The notes under the pieces were generated by a model. That model was not told the origin of the DNA. It was given only the letters and a program-made list of their open reading frames with translations, and did no database searches. From positions 4,030,001 through 4,094,000 of the forward strand of contig NZ_AP022613.1 in NCBI RefSeq assembly GCF_010730195.1: 64,000 nucleotides of DNA. Reading direction: 5' to 3'. This document shows positions 18,168-27,458 of the stretch, in pieces. The stretch is from Mycobacterium conspicuum. Its GTDB lineage: Bacteria; Actinomycetota; Actinomycetes; Mycobacteriales; Mycobacteriaceae. The first letter of the stretch is position 1. Each line of letters begins with the position of its first letter. The translations under genes were made by a program, and so were the position numbers.

Positions 18168-20564
18168 CTAGGCGCCTTTGGGTCGGGTCCCGATGACCCC
18201 GCTGGCCGCGAGGCGGGCCAGTTGTTCGTCTGTCAGCCCGCACCGATCGCGCAGCACCTCTTCATTGTGCTCGCCGAGGGTCGGCGGCGGCCGGTGCAGC
18301 CAGCGACGCTGGCCGGCCAGCTGGGCGAATGGCGGGCAGGGATACAGGCCGGCACCGGTTCTGCAGTGCTCGAGTTCCTCGAAGAACCCGCGATCGCGCA
18401 GCTGCGGATTCTCGGTCACCAGCGACGGCGAAACCACCGGCGCCGCCGGAATGCCCGCACCGGCCAACCGCTCCACCGCCGAATCCCTGGACTGCGCGGC
18501 AAACCAGTCCCGCAACCGCCGATCGATCTCGTCGGCCCGGTCGTCCCGCGCGGCCGCGTCGCGCAGGTCCGTCACGCCCTCGCACCACGCCGGCCGGCCC
18601 AACAGCTCGACCAGCGCGTCCCACTGCTGGTCGGTGCGCACCGTCACCGCGATCCACTCGTCGCCCGAACCGGCGCACCGGTAAAGGTTCTGAATGATGT
18701 GGCCGTGACCGCGATTGCCCCGCCGGCTCAGCGTGACTCCAAGGACCTCGGCTTCGATCGGCTGAATTGCGGTGACGTTCAACACCGTTTCGATCATCGG
18801 CAGCTCGACCTGCTGGCCCACGCCCGTGCGCTCGGCGAAGCTCAGCGCGGCCAGCACCGCGAACGCCGCATGGACACCGGCCAGCGGATCACAGGCTCCG
18901 CGCGGCGTCACCGGCGGATCGTCGGGCAACCCGGTCACCCAGGCCAGGCCCGCGATCTGTTCCATGGTGGGGGCAAATCCCACACGCTCGCGCCAGGGGC
19001 CATCGAGCCCGAACGCCGGCATCCGCGCGACCACCAGCTTGGGGTTGACCGCGAGCAGCACGTCGGCGGTGAGCCCGAAGTGGTCCATCACCCGTGGTGA
19101 GAAGTTCTCTATCACCACGTCGGCGCCAGCCACCAGCTGCAGGAAAAGGTCGCGGCCGTCGCTAGAGCCCAAATCAAGTGTGACCGAACGCTTGTTGGTG
19201 TTCATCGCGTGAAACACCCAGCCGTACTCCCACCAGTCGTCGACATCCTTGCGCATGCCGCCCGAGTAACGAATGCCGTCGGGCCGCTGGATGGATTCCA
19301 CCTTGACAACGTCGGCACCGAACGCGGCCAACAGGTGGGTGGCGGCGGGGCCGGCCCAGAACGCGGTCAGATCCACGACACGAACGCCCTCGAGCGGCGG
19401 ACGGTTGTCGTCCGTAGCACCTTCGGATTTTCTTTTGTGCCAGGGTGATTCGTCGTCGGAGCTGCCCAGGGCCGCGGTGGGCCGCACCGGCGCGGGCGCG
19501 CAGTGCGACATCAGCCAGGGCGGGCGGGGCTGATGAAAACCGTCGGGGTTGCGGACGAATACCCCGCGTTCGGTGCTGTATTCGATGTCGCGGATCGTGG
19601 CTCCGTTGCCCAGCGCCGCGATCGGCAACCGGAACAGCTGACCGAGCTCGACGATCTCCGCCACCGTTCGCTCGGCCATCCAGGGACCGATGTGTTCGCG
19701 GATAAGGTCGCGGTAGTCCCATCGGCCGATCTGAAATTTCAGCTGCTCGATCTCCTCGAGCTGCGGGCACTCGACCATCGCCACGAAGTCGAGCCACTGC
19801 TGACCGGTGACCATGGTGATCCCGACGAAGCCGTCCTTGGCGGGTTCGATCGAGGGCACTTCCAGGGTGCGGCGAATCGGCGGCACCCGCAGCAGCTGCG
19901 AGTGCAGCCATTCGCTGCTTTGCATCGCGGTGATCGCTTCGAGCATGGACAGATCCAGATGCTCACCCGGTCCGCCGTGCTCGACGCGGCGGCGCACGGC
20001 CAGCGCACCGAACGCGGCGAACACGCCACCCATGTACTCCCCCAAATCGCCACCGATCGCGATGGGCGGGCCGGCGGGGTCGCCACGAAACCCGGGCGAG
20101 CCCGCCCAGGCCTGCAGCGTGAATTCGCTGGCGGCGCGGTCGGCGTACGGCCCGCTCCAGCCGAAGTCGGAGATGGTCACCACGACCGCCTGCGGTGAAT
20201 CTGCCAGCAGCCGCTGCGGATCGACGCCCAGCGCCGCCGCCCGCGCGCGGCCCGCGGTGACGACCACGACATCGGCTCCGGCCAGCAGGTCACGCAATCG
20301 CGCCGAATCATCGGACGGAAATGTCATGCTGCGCTTGCCCGCGTTGAGATAACTGAAAAATGGCGAGTTGGCACCCCGCGGCATCGGCGAACAGCTGGCC
20401 GAGTACCGGCGCAGCCAATCCCCTTGCGGTGGTTCGACTTTGCAGACATCCGCCCCGGCGTCGAGCAACAACTTCCCGCAGTAGCTGCCGGCTATCCGGT
20501 CACTGATCTCGACGACCCGCAACTCGTGCAGCGGTGTCGGGTGGCTGTCGGGCGCCGGGCTCAC
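18168..20564 (-). CDS. Two-domain CaiB/BaiF (family III) CoA-transferase
   Basis: 798 residues, twice the usual ~400. Two homologous family III CoA-transferase domains are joined: roughly 10-365 (ELRVVEISDRIAGSYCGKLL) and 390-760 (GVRVVDLTAFWAGPAATHLL). The second has the catalytic Asp in GACDPLAGVHAAF; the first has Glu at the aligned place (LGEYMGGVFAAF). Such enzymes move CoA between carboxylates, so it could activate an acid without ATP. The GTG start at 20562-20564 has a weak ribosome site. Divergent from a FadR-type regulator with which it shares the GCTAT motif. Confidence 0.9.
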   Translation of the reverse strand: MSPAPDSHPTPLHELRVVEISDRIAGSYCGKLLLDAGADVCKVEPPQGDWLRRYSASCSPMPRGANSPFFSYLNAGKRSMTFPSDDSARLRDLLAGADVVVVTAGRARAAALGVDPQRLLADSPQAVVVTISDFGWSGPYADRAASEFTLQAWAGSPGFRGDPAGPPIAIGGDLGEYMGGVFAAFGALAVRRRVEHGGPGEHLDLSMLEAITAMQSSEWLHSQLLRVPPIRRTLEVPSIEPAKDGFVGITMVTGQQWLDFVAMVECPQLEEIEQLKFQIGRWDYRDLIREHIGPWMAERTVAEIVELGQLFRLPIAALGNGATIRDIEYSTERGVFVRNPDGFHQPRPPWLMSHCAPAPVRPTAALGSSDDESPWHKRKSEGATDDNRPPLEGVRVVDLTAFWAGPAATHLLAAFGADVVKVESIQRPDGIRYSGGMRKDVDDWWEYGWVFHAMNTNKRSVTLDLGSSDGRDLFLQLVAGADVVIENFSPRVMDHFGLTADVLLAVNPKLVVARMPAFGLDGPWRERVGFAPTMEQIAGLAWVTGLPDDPPVTPRGACDPLAGVHAAFAVLAALSFAERTGVGQQVELPMIETVLNVTAIQPIEAEVLGVTLSRRGNRGHGHIIQNLYRCAGSGDEWIAVTVRTDQQWDALVELLGRPAWCEGVTDLRDAAARDDRADEIDRRLRDWFAAQSRDSAVERLAGAGIPAAPVVSPSLVTENPQLRDRGFFEELEHCRTGAGLYPCPPFAQLAGQRRWLHRPPPTLGEHNEEVLRDRCGLTDEQLARLAASGVIGTRPKGA

Positions 20565-20625
20565 GATGTACTCACGTCTGCCTCACGTTGCAAGAGCATA
20601 GTTCGGGGGCCGTTTCGACAGAGCG

Positions 20626-20655
20626 GCTATTTATGCCATTACTGCTAAAATAGCA
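20626..20655. promoter_or_regulatory. GCTATTTAT...TGCTAAAATAGCA operator-like element
   Basis: GCTAT at 20626-20630 and TGCTAAAATAGCA at 20643-20655. Read on the minus strand, TTTTGCTATTTTAGCAGTAAT closely follows TTTTGCTATGTTAGCAGCAAT at 10360. It lies between the CoA-transferase and the FadR-type regulator, where an autoregulatory site would be expected. Confidence 0.6.
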
Positions 20656-20712
20656 AAACCAGTCGAGTGCGCTGTGCTGCGCGCTCATCCTGCTGCTTGT
20701 TGCGAGGACCGG

Positions 20713-21543
20713 ATGACCGTGGGTATTGGCCCGGACGCCCGTCGGCGGTTGTCGGCGCCGAGGATCGCCGAAATCGTAGCCGACGAGCTGCGACGTCAGA
20801 TCATCGACGGCGAGCTAGCCGACGGAGACCTGTTGCCGCGCCAGGAGGTGCTGGTCGAGCAGTTCAACGTGAGCCTGGTCTCGCTGCGCGAGGCGCTGCG
20901 GATCTTGGAGACCGAGGGCCTGGTTTCGGTTCGGCGCGGCAATCGGGGCGGCGCCGTCGTGCACGCGCCGGCCAAGACCAGCACCGCCTACATGCTTGGT
21001 CTGCTGTTGCAGAGCGAGGCGGTCGAGGTCGCCGACCTGGGCTTCGCCTTGCAGGAGCTCGAGCCGGCCTGCGCGGCGCTGGCGGCGCGGCGGCCGGACC
21101 GCGCGGACACGTTGGTGCCCGAGCTCAAGAAGGTCAACGACGCCATGGCCGAGCACCTCGAGGACGGACGGCGATTCACCGAAATCGGCCGTGAATTCCA
21201 CAATCTCGTCGTCCAGGGTTGCGGCAACCACACGATCATCGCGGTCGTCGGCAGCCTGGAGACGCTGTGGACCAGCCACGAGCGGCAGTGGGCCGACGAG
21301 AGCGCGGCGCGCGGCACCTACCCCTCGCTGGCCCAGCGCCGCGCCGCGCTCAACACGCACATCAAGCTGGCCGAAACCATCGCCGAGGGCGACGTCGACC
21401 GGGCCCGCCGCATCGCCGGCCGCCATCTCGCCGACACCCAGACCTATGTGCTGAACGGCCGGCCCGACCAACGGATCTATGCGCTTTCGCCGCAGGCGTT
21501 GTCCCGGCCCGGATCGCGCCCGCAAGATATCCGCCACCCCTGA
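20713..21543 (+). CDS. GntR/FadR-family transcriptional regulator
   Basis: 276 residues. Winged-helix GntR domain at about residues 15-80 (LPRQEVLVEQFNVSLVSLRE, LETEGLVSVRRGNRGG) and an all-helical FCD ligand domain (EREFHNLV-type segment at GREFHNLVVQGCGN, NTHIKLAETIAEGDVDRA). FCD regulators typically bind acyl-CoA or carboxylate ligands, often through a metal site. The ATG at 20713 follows GAGG with good spacing; an upstream GTG at 20674 is less likely. It is the best local candidate for binding the GCTAT-type sites found in five promoters (inference). Confidence 0.9.
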   Translation: MTVGIGPDARRRLSAPRIAEIVADELRRQIIDGELADGDLLPRQEVLVEQFNVSLVSLREALRILETEGLVSVRRGNRGGAVVHAPAKTSTAYMLGLLLQSEAVEVADLGFALQELEPACAALAARRPDRADTLVPELKKVNDAMAEHLEDGRRFTEIGREFHNLVVQGCGNHTIIAVVGSLETLWTSHERQWADESAARGTYPSLAQRRAALNTHIKLAETIAEGDVDRARRIAGRHLADTQTYVLNGRPDQRIYALSPQALSRPGSRPQDIRHP

Positions 21544-21550
21544 GACTGCT

Positions 21551-22339
21551 ATGCGAACTGCGTTGGTCACCGGCGGCAGCGGCGGGATCGGAAAGGGATG
21601 CGGCCGCAAGCTGGCCGAGCTGGGCTACGACGTCGTGCTCACGGCGCGCCGCGAAGGCCCGTTGCGGGCCGCCGCCGAGGAGATCGGTGCGCGTTATGTC
21701 GTCGCCGATGCCTCCGACCCGGTCGGATTCGCCGCTGCGACAAGCGAACTGGAGCGGATCGACCTGGTGGTCCACGCGGCGGGCACGCTCGGCGGAACCT
21801 ACGCGCGCAAGCAAACATTCGAGCAATGGCGGGCGATCATGTCGGCCAACCTGGATTCGTGTTTCGTGGTGACCTCGGCCGTGCTACCCAGGATGCGCGC
21901 CGGCTCACGACTGGTGTTCATCTCGTCGTCGGCGGCACACGAACCGATGATGGCCCGGACCGCCTACTCGGCGTCCAAGGCCGGCATGAACGCGTTCGCC
22001 CGCGCCCTGGCGCTCGAAGTCGACCGCGATGGAATCGCGGTGCACATCGTGACGCCGGGACCGGTGGAGACCGAGATGCTGGCCGACGTCCCCTTCGAGA
22101 TGTACGCCATCCAGGTGTCCGACGTCGCCGAGGCGGTCGCGTGGCTCGACACCGTCGACCCGTCGGTGGACCTACCAGAGATCCGGCTCAGTGCGGTGCA
22201 GCGCGGTCCGTACGCGCGACCGCCGGTGGTGCCCACCGAGGCGCGCCGCCGCCGCGCCGCTCAGGGGAACGCCTTGATCACCGACTCCCCGAATTCGGCG
22301 AGCGATTCCGGGGCGGCGAAGTCGGCGAACCACACGTAG
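21551..22339 (+). CDS. Short-chain dehydrogenase/reductase
   Basis: 262-residue classical-type SDR: NAD(P)-binding TGGSGGIGKG, NAG-like VVHAAG, catalytic Ser in FISSSAAH and YSASKAGM (Tyr, Lys). Begins seven bases after the FadR-type regulator and is probably co-transcribed with it. The C-terminus carries an Arg/Ala-rich extension of about 30 residues lying in a 79-base tail-to-tail overlap with the LLM gene. Substrate unknown; a hydroxyacyl-CoA or alcohol would fit the context. Confidence 0.88.
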   Translation: MRTALVTGGSGGIGKGCGRKLAELGYDVVLTARREGPLRAAAEEIGARYVVADASDPVGFAAATSELERIDLVVHAAGTLGGTYARKQTFEQWRAIMSANLDSCFVVTSAVLPRMRAGSRLVFISSSAAHEPMMARTAYSASKAGMNAFARALALEVDRDGIAVHIVTPGPVETEMLADVPFEMYAIQVSDVAEAVAWLDTVDPSVDLPEIRLSAVQRGPYARPPVVPTEARRRRAAQGNALITDSPNSASDSGAAKSANHT

Positions 22340-23118
22340 CAGCGTTCCACCCGCTGCGCGGCCAGGCCGCGGAAGTGTTCGACCAACTCGTCGGCATCGC
22401 CGCACACCAGCCCGGGGCCGAGGTTGCCGAACCGTCGGGTGCTGACCTCGCGGACCTTGTTCGGGTCGCTGCCGGATCTGGCGAAGCCCACCATCTGCTG
22501 AATCGACACCCGTGCGGTTCCCGCCGCCGCTGCCAGCTTGGGCAACCGGTCCAGGTGATTCGCCTGCAGATTCCACCAATCCGCATGGCTACGAACGAGT
22601 TCCATCATGCGCGGCCCGCTGCCACCCAGCACCAGCGGTATCGGATGCGTCCGTTTCGGTAGTTGGGCTGCGCTCGCGCCGCCACCGTCATCGCTGTCCC
22701 CCCAGTACCGCCGGATCAAGCCCAGATGGCGGCCCAGCTGCTCGACCCTGGCCACCGGATCCTGCTGACCGACATCGAATCTGGTGAACTCGGCCGGCCA
22801 GGAACCCGAACCGAGGCCGAGCTCGAATCGGCCATCCGACGCGTCCGAGAGGGTGACGGCTTGTTTGGCCAACACGGCGGGATGCCGAAAGGCGTCGCAC
22901 AGGACAAGGTGGCCGATCCGCAGCCGCTGTGTCTTGGCGGCCACCCAGGTCGCAATGCCCATTGCCTCCCAAATACTTTCGCCGGGCAGCCCGGGTGCCT
23001 CGAGGTGATCGATGAAGGCGATTCCGTCGAAGCCACTGTCCTCGGCATGGCGCGCCCGCTCCGCGATGTCGGCGACCGACAACCGCACCTGCGGCAGGAA
23101 CAGAAACCACTCGACCAT
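22261..23118 (-). CDS. LLM-class F420-dependent oxidoreductase
   Basis: 285-residue luciferase-like monooxygenase-family TIM barrel. FLFLPQVRL at the start, GFDGIAFIDHLEAPG, RIGHLVLCDAFRHPAVLAKQ, LSDGRF-like SDASDGRFELGLGSG and PIPLVLGGSGPRMMEL are typical of the mycobacterial F420-using branch. The ATG at 23116-23118 is preceded by AGGTGG. Divergent from the acyl-CoA dehydrogenase operon with a TTTACTAT element in the gap. Cofactor use (F420 rather than FMN) is inferred from family membership. Confidence 0.88.
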   Translation of the reverse strand: MVEWFLFLPQVRLSVADIAERARHAEDSGFDGIAFIDHLEAPGLPGESIWEAMGIATWVAAKTQRLRIGHLVLCDAFRHPAVLAKQAVTLSDASDGRFELGLGSGSWPAEFTRFDVGQQDPVARVEQLGRHLGLIRRYWGDSDDGGGASAAQLPKRTHPIPLVLGGSGPRMMELVRSHADWWNLQANHLDRLPKLAAAAGTARVSIQQMVGFARSGSDPNKVREVSTRRFGNLGPGLVCGDADELVEHFRGLAAQRVERCYVWFADFAAPESLAEFGESVIKAFP

Positions 23119-23160
23119 GCGCCCACCTAGGTTCTCGTGCGATTGCAACAGGTGGTCTAG

Positions 23161-23178
23161 TTTACTATCTTTATTATG
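23161..23178. promoter_or_regulatory. TTTACTAT motif upstream of the acyl-CoA dehydrogenase operon
   Basis: TTTACTATCTTTATTATG in the 71-base gap between the divergent LLM and acyl-CoA dehydrogenase genes. The first 11 bases equal those at 16627. AGGGG for the downstream ATG follows directly, so a protein bound here would block transcription starting in the gap. Confidence 0.55.
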
Positions 23179-23189
23179 TTAGGGGTCTT

Positions 23190-24266
23190 ATGGATGTCGG
23201 ACTGAACGCTGAGCAGCTGTCGCTGCGCGCGACCGTGCGCGACATCCTACGCACCGAATGCCCGGCCGACGCAGCGCGCCAAGCGCTGACCGATCCGGAG
23301 CGCTGGCGCACCCTGTGGAAGACGGTCGTCGGCCTGGGCTGGACGGAGCTGGCGGCGCCCTCAGCGGAAGGGGCCGGCGACTACGGTCCCGTCGAGCTGG
23401 CGGTGGTCCTCGAGGAATGCGGCGCGGCCCTGGCGCCGATCCCGTTGCTCAGCAGCGTCGGCCTGGCCGCGGGCGCGTTGCGCGGCACCGGGCTCGACGC
23501 GGCGCTCACCGACATCGCCGGCGGAGCGGTCGCCACCCTGGCGGTCCACTCCCCCGGTCACCGGCTGCCCGGGCCGACGATGACGCTGCACGACGGACGG
23601 CTGCGCGGACGAGCGGTGGCCGTCCCCAACGTGTCGCGCGCCGAGCTGATCGTCACGCTGGCGCGAGCTGGTGACGGGCTGGTGGCCGCGGTCGCCCGCT
23701 GCGGTGACGGGGTGAACATGGCCAGCGTCGAGTGCACAGACCCCGCACAACCGCTGGCCGACGTCGACATCGACACTGAGCCAGTGGCCGTCGCCCCGGT
23801 GCACAGCGTCGAATCCGCGCTGAGCGCACCGCTGGTGGCCGCCGCCGCCGACCTGGTCGGCGTGGCCGGCGCTGCCCTGCACCGCTCGGTCGAGCACGCG
23901 AAGACGCGCCGCCAATTCGGCACTCCGATCGGCGCATTCCAGGGCATCAAGCACGCGCTGGCCGACAACTACGTCGGACTGGAACGCGCCCGCAGCCTCA
24001 CCTATGCGGCCGCGGCCCAGCTCGGCGATCCGAGCGCGGACCCCGCCGAGGTGTGGACCGCCGCGGCGCTGGCCAAGGCGGCGGCCGGCGACGCGGCCGC
24101 CAACGCCGCGCGCACGGCGGTCCAGGTGCACGGCGCCCTCGGGCAGACCTGGGAGCACGACGCTCACCTCTACGTCAGGCACGCCTGGCAGGGCGCCGCG
24201 ATGCTGGGTGACAGCCGCAGCCTGTATCACGAGGTGGGCCGGCGGTTCTGCGGGGGCGCCGCGTGA
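23190..24266 (+). CDS. Acyl-CoA dehydrogenase, beta-type subunit
   Basis: 358 residues with the acyl-CoA dehydrogenase fold: KTRRQFGTPIGAFQGIKHAL in the C-terminal helical domain and GQTWEHDAHLYVRHAW near the end. It lacks the C-terminal EGT/GGTSE segment, as do the smaller subunits of mycobacterial heterotetrameric acyl-CoA dehydrogenases. The next gene carries that segment and overlaps it by four bases, so the two probably form an alpha2-beta2 enzyme. ATG after AGGGG; first gene of a five-gene operon. Confidence 0.9.
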   Translation: MDVGLNAEQLSLRATVRDILRTECPADAARQALTDPERWRTLWKTVVGLGWTELAAPSAEGAGDYGPVELAVVLEECGAALAPIPLLSSVGLAAGALRGTGLDAALTDIAGGAVATLAVHSPGHRLPGPTMTLHDGRLRGRAVAVPNVSRAELIVTLARAGDGLVAAVARCGDGVNMASVECTDPAQPLADVDIDTEPVAVAPVHSVESALSAPLVAAAADLVGVAGAALHRSVEHAKTRRQFGTPIGAFQGIKHALADNYVGLERARSLTYAAAAQLGDPSADPAEVWTAAALAKAAAGDAAANAARTAVQVHGALGQTWEHDAHLYVRHAWQGAAMLGDSRSLYHEVGRRFCGGAA

Positions 24267-25372
24267 GCGCGCTGGTCGAGGAATACCGCGCGTGGTTGGC
24301 GGACTTCCTGCCCGACGACTATTACGACAAGTATCGGCAGTACCGCTGGGACATCCCCCTGCGCCGCGATCACCAGCGGGCGGCCTTCGAGGCGGGCTGG
24401 CTCCAACCGACCTGGCCGCGCGAGCATGGCGGGCGGTCGCTGTCCCTGCGCGACGCGATGGAGGTACGGATCGAGGCCGCGCTGCGATCCGCGCCCAAGC
24501 TGCCCAACATTCAGGGTCCCGGCGTCGCCGCGCCGGGCATCCGTCAGTTCGGCACCCCCGCCCAGATCGAGCGGCTGCTGGTACCCCTGCTGCGCGGCGA
24601 CGAATGGTGGGCGTTGGGCATGTCCGAGCCCGAGGCCGGGTCAGACTTCGCCGGCCTGCGCACGCGCGCCGAACGGGATGGACCCAATGACCCGGTATTT
24701 CGGGTCAACGGCCACAAGATCTGGACCACCCAGGCCCACGAGGCGCGCTGGTGCACCCTGTATGCCCGCACCGACCCGGATGCTCCGAAACACCGTGGCA
24801 TCTCGTGCCTCATCCTCGATATGCACGCACCCGGAGTGAAGGTCGAGCCCATCCGGATGGCCTCGATCTCCGACGAGACGTTCTGTGAGGTGTTCCTCGA
24901 AGACGTCGAGGTGCCGGTGGAAAACCTGCTGGGACCACTGCACGGCGGGTGGAATGTCGCGTTGTCGTCGTTGCACCATGAACGCCAGATGATCTGGATC
25001 ATGAACTGGGTCGAGATCAAGCGCGGACTCGACGCGGTTCGCGCCGCCGCGGACAGTGACTCGGACATCTACACCGAGCTCGGCTCCCTGATCGCCGATG
25101 CCGAAGCGTTGCGCGCCACCGGATATCGCGCGCTGGGCAACGAACTCGCGGGCCGACCCAGCCCTGAGGCCGACACCATGAAGCTGCTCGGATCGGTTAC
25201 GTTGCAGCGTGTTTGGGAGTTGAGTGCCGCCGCCGCGGGACCGCGCTCGGCGTGCGACCCGGATCTGCTCTTCGAACGTCAGGACGCGTTGGCCGCAACC
25301 ATCTACGGCGGAACGTCGGAGGTACAACGCAACATCATCGCCGAGCGCCTGCTCGGACTGCCGAAGGGATGA
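24263..25372 (+). CDS. Acyl-CoA dehydrogenase, alpha-type subunit
   Basis: 369 residues. GMSEPEAGSDFAGLRTRA is the flavin/substrate loop, KIWTTQAHEARWC follows, and YGGTSEVQRNIIAERLLG is the C-terminal motif bearing the region of the catalytic base in this branch. GTG start overlaps the previous stop (GTGA). Likely partner of the beta-type subunit upstream; together they would introduce the alpha-beta double bond into an acyl-CoA, passing electrons to ETF. Chain or ring substrate not known. Confidence 0.9.
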   Translation: MSALVEEYRAWLADFLPDDYYDKYRQYRWDIPLRRDHQRAAFEAGWLQPTWPREHGGRSLSLRDAMEVRIEAALRSAPKLPNIQGPGVAAPGIRQFGTPAQIERLLVPLLRGDEWWALGMSEPEAGSDFAGLRTRAERDGPNDPVFRVNGHKIWTTQAHEARWCTLYARTDPDAPKHRGISCLILDMHAPGVKVEPIRMASISDETFCEVFLEDVEVPVENLLGPLHGGWNVALSSLHHERQMIWIMNWVEIKRGLDAVRAAADSDSDIYTELGSLIADAEALRATGYRALGNELAGRPSPEADTMKLLGSVTLQRVWELSAAAAGPRSACDPDLLFERQDALAATIYGGTSEVQRNIIAERLLGLPKG

Positions 25373-26526
25373 CGATGGACTACGACCTCGGCGACGATGC
25401 CGGCGAACTGCGAAACCACTTGCGCGAGTTGATCGCCAACCACATCCCCGCCGGCTTCCTGGGCGCCTGCACCGACGATCCGCGAGACCTGGCGACCACC
25501 GACACGTTCTGCAAGATGCTGGCGTCCGAGGGGCTGTTGGCGCTGGCCTGGCCGAAGGAGCACGGCGGCGGCGGCGGTTCGGTGTGGCAGCAGACGGTGC
25601 TGCGCGAGGAAATGTGGGCACAACACGAGCCGCGCGGTCCGCAGTACATGGGAATCAACTGGGTCGGTCCGGCTCTGATGCGCTACGGGACGGCCGAGCA
25701 GAAGGCCAAGCACCTTTCGGCCATCGCCTCCGGGGACGTGATCTGGTGTCAGGGATTCTCCGAGCCGGAGGCCGGAACCGATCTCGTGTCGTTGCGGACC
25801 CGCGCGGTGCCCGACGGGGACGGCTGGCGTATCACCGGCCAGAAGGTGTGGACGTCATACGCACAGATGGCGTCCTGGTGCGTGCTGGCGGCGTGCACCG
25901 ATCCGGAAGCCCCAAAGCACAAGCGGCTGACGCTTTTTCTGATCCCCATGGATCGACCCGGATTTACCGTCCGGGGCATCCCCTCGATGCTGGGACCGCA
26001 TCACCTCAACGAGATGTTCTTGGACGACGTGCCGGCCTATCCCGGCGACGTGCTCGGCGAACCCGGTGACGGATGGCGGGTGATGCGTGAGGCATTGGCG
26101 TTCGAACGGGTCGGGATTGCCCGCTACGCGCGGTGCGAATCGCTGCTCGACCGGATGCGCATCCAACTGGGCGAGAAATGGGACGAGCTGCCGGAGTCGA
26201 TTCGCACCCGCTGGGTGCGCGCGCTCGTCGATCTCCGTGTCGCGCGGCTGCTCGCCTACCGCGCCGTCTCGCTGCAGGACGACCCGGCCGCGGGCGCGGC
26301 GGCCAGCGCGGCCCGGATCATCACCACCACCTGCGACCAGCTGGTCGCCGAGTTGCTGTTCGACGTGCTGGGGCCGACCGCGCTGGATAGCGGCGGCGCG
26401 GCCGCGCTGCACGGAGCGATAGAAGACCATTGGCGCTACGCACAGGCGGCCACCGTGGCGTCGGGCACCATCGAGGTGCAACGCATGCTGGTGGCGCGAG
26501 ACGTATTGGGGGGAGAGCACCGGTGA
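25369..26526 (+). CDS. Acyl-CoA dehydrogenase, alpha-type subunit
   Basis: 385 residues. GFSEPEAGTDLVSLRTRA, KVWTSYAQMASWC and the C-terminal ASGTIEVQRMLVARDVLGG show an alpha-type acyl-CoA dehydrogenase, a second in this operon. ATG at 25369 overlaps the preceding stop; a second ATG six bases on is possible. AAGGG precedes. It probably pairs with the downstream beta-type gene, in the reverse order of the first pair. Confidence 0.9.
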   Translation: MTMDYDLGDDAGELRNHLRELIANHIPAGFLGACTDDPRDLATTDTFCKMLASEGLLALAWPKEHGGGGGSVWQQTVLREEMWAQHEPRGPQYMGINWVGPALMRYGTAEQKAKHLSAIASGDVIWCQGFSEPEAGTDLVSLRTRAVPDGDGWRITGQKVWTSYAQMASWCVLAACTDPEAPKHKRLTLFLIPMDRPGFTVRGIPSMLGPHHLNEMFLDDVPAYPGDVLGEPGDGWRVMREALAFERVGIARYARCESLLDRMRIQLGEKWDELPESIRTRWVRALVDLRVARLLAYRAVSLQDDPAAGAAASAARIITTTCDQLVAELLFDVLGPTALDSGGAAALHGAIEDHWRYAQAATVASGTIEVQRMLVARDVLGGEHR

Positions 26527-27458
26527 AAACCGACCTGCCACAAGACATCAGCGACTTTGCGGCCGTCGCCGCCAAGCGGCTGGCCCGGCTGGGCGGCCCG
26601 CAGGCGGCGCTGCGCGCGGAGACAGACGACGACATCCGCACCGCGGCGCGCGCGGCCCTGACCGAAGTCGGTGCGTTCGAGCTCGACGTCCGTTCGTCCG
26701 GGGAGGACGCCCTGGCCGCCGCGGTGCTGTGCGAGGCCGCCGGGGCGACGGCACTGCCCTATCCGCTTGTCGAGGAGCTGCTGGCCGTCGACGGCGCTCG
26801 ACTGGCCTTGGTCAATCCCGACGCGCCGCGCATCGATCACGGCGATCTGCCGGGCCCGTGGATCGCCGCAGATCTGGACGGCAACCGGTACCACCCCCAG
26901 CCCGCATCGCGGACCAACGCCAAACTGGGTCCTTTCCTGGTGCCGGCCACGCTGGGCTCACCCGAGAGAACCATCCCGGCCGCCGACGTTAATCTTCATC
27001 TCGTGCTGGGGTCGTGGCGGATTCTGGGAGCGGTGCAACAATCGCTGCGCATCGCCAGCGACCATGTGCGCGCCCGCATCCAGTTCGGCAAGCCACTGGC
27101 GGACTTCCAGGCAGTCAGGTTCGCCATCGCCGACGCCGCCGTCGCTGTGCGCGGCCTGCACGAACTCGCCAAGTTCACCATCGTGCGACCCGACTCGCTC
27201 TCCCCGCGCGTCCGTTCGGCTGACGCACTCGTGCTTCGGCTCAAGGCGGCCGAGACGGCACGGCAGGTGCTGCGCACCTCCCACCAGTTGCTCGGCGCGC
27301 TGGGCTTCTGCGACGAGTCCGACGTAAGCGTCCTCGACCGGCACACCCAGCCGTTGATCCGGTTGCCCCTGGGCAGCGAGGGACTCGCGCTGCGCCTGGT
27401 GTCGGGCGTGCCGGACGGCTCGCTGGAGACGCTGTTCAGCAGCCCGGTATCGGCGTGA
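26523..27458 (+). CDS. Acyl-CoA dehydrogenase, short beta-type subunit
   Basis: 311 residues, short for the family. The middle and C-terminal helical domain is recognisable (RARIQFGKPLADFQAVRFAI, then a hydrophobic LRTSHQLLGALGF), but the N-terminal part is trimmed and neither a TWEHD nor a GGTSE segment is present. It is probably the non-catalytic partner of the gene upstream. GTG start overlaps that gene's stop (GTGA). Confidence 0.85.
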   Translation: MKTDLPQDISDFAAVAAKRLARLGGPQAALRAETDDDIRTAARAALTEVGAFELDVRSSGEDALAAAVLCEAAGATALPYPLVEELLAVDGARLALVNPDAPRIDHGDLPGPWIAADLDGNRYHPQPASRTNAKLGPFLVPATLGSPERTIPAADVNLHLVLGSWRILGAVQQSLRIASDHVRARIQFGKPLADFQAVRFAIADAAVAVRGLHELAKFTIVRPDSLSPRVRSADALVLRLKAAETARQVLRTSHQLLGALGFCDESDVSVLDRHTQPLIRLPLGSEGLALRLVSGVPDGSLETLFSSPVSA

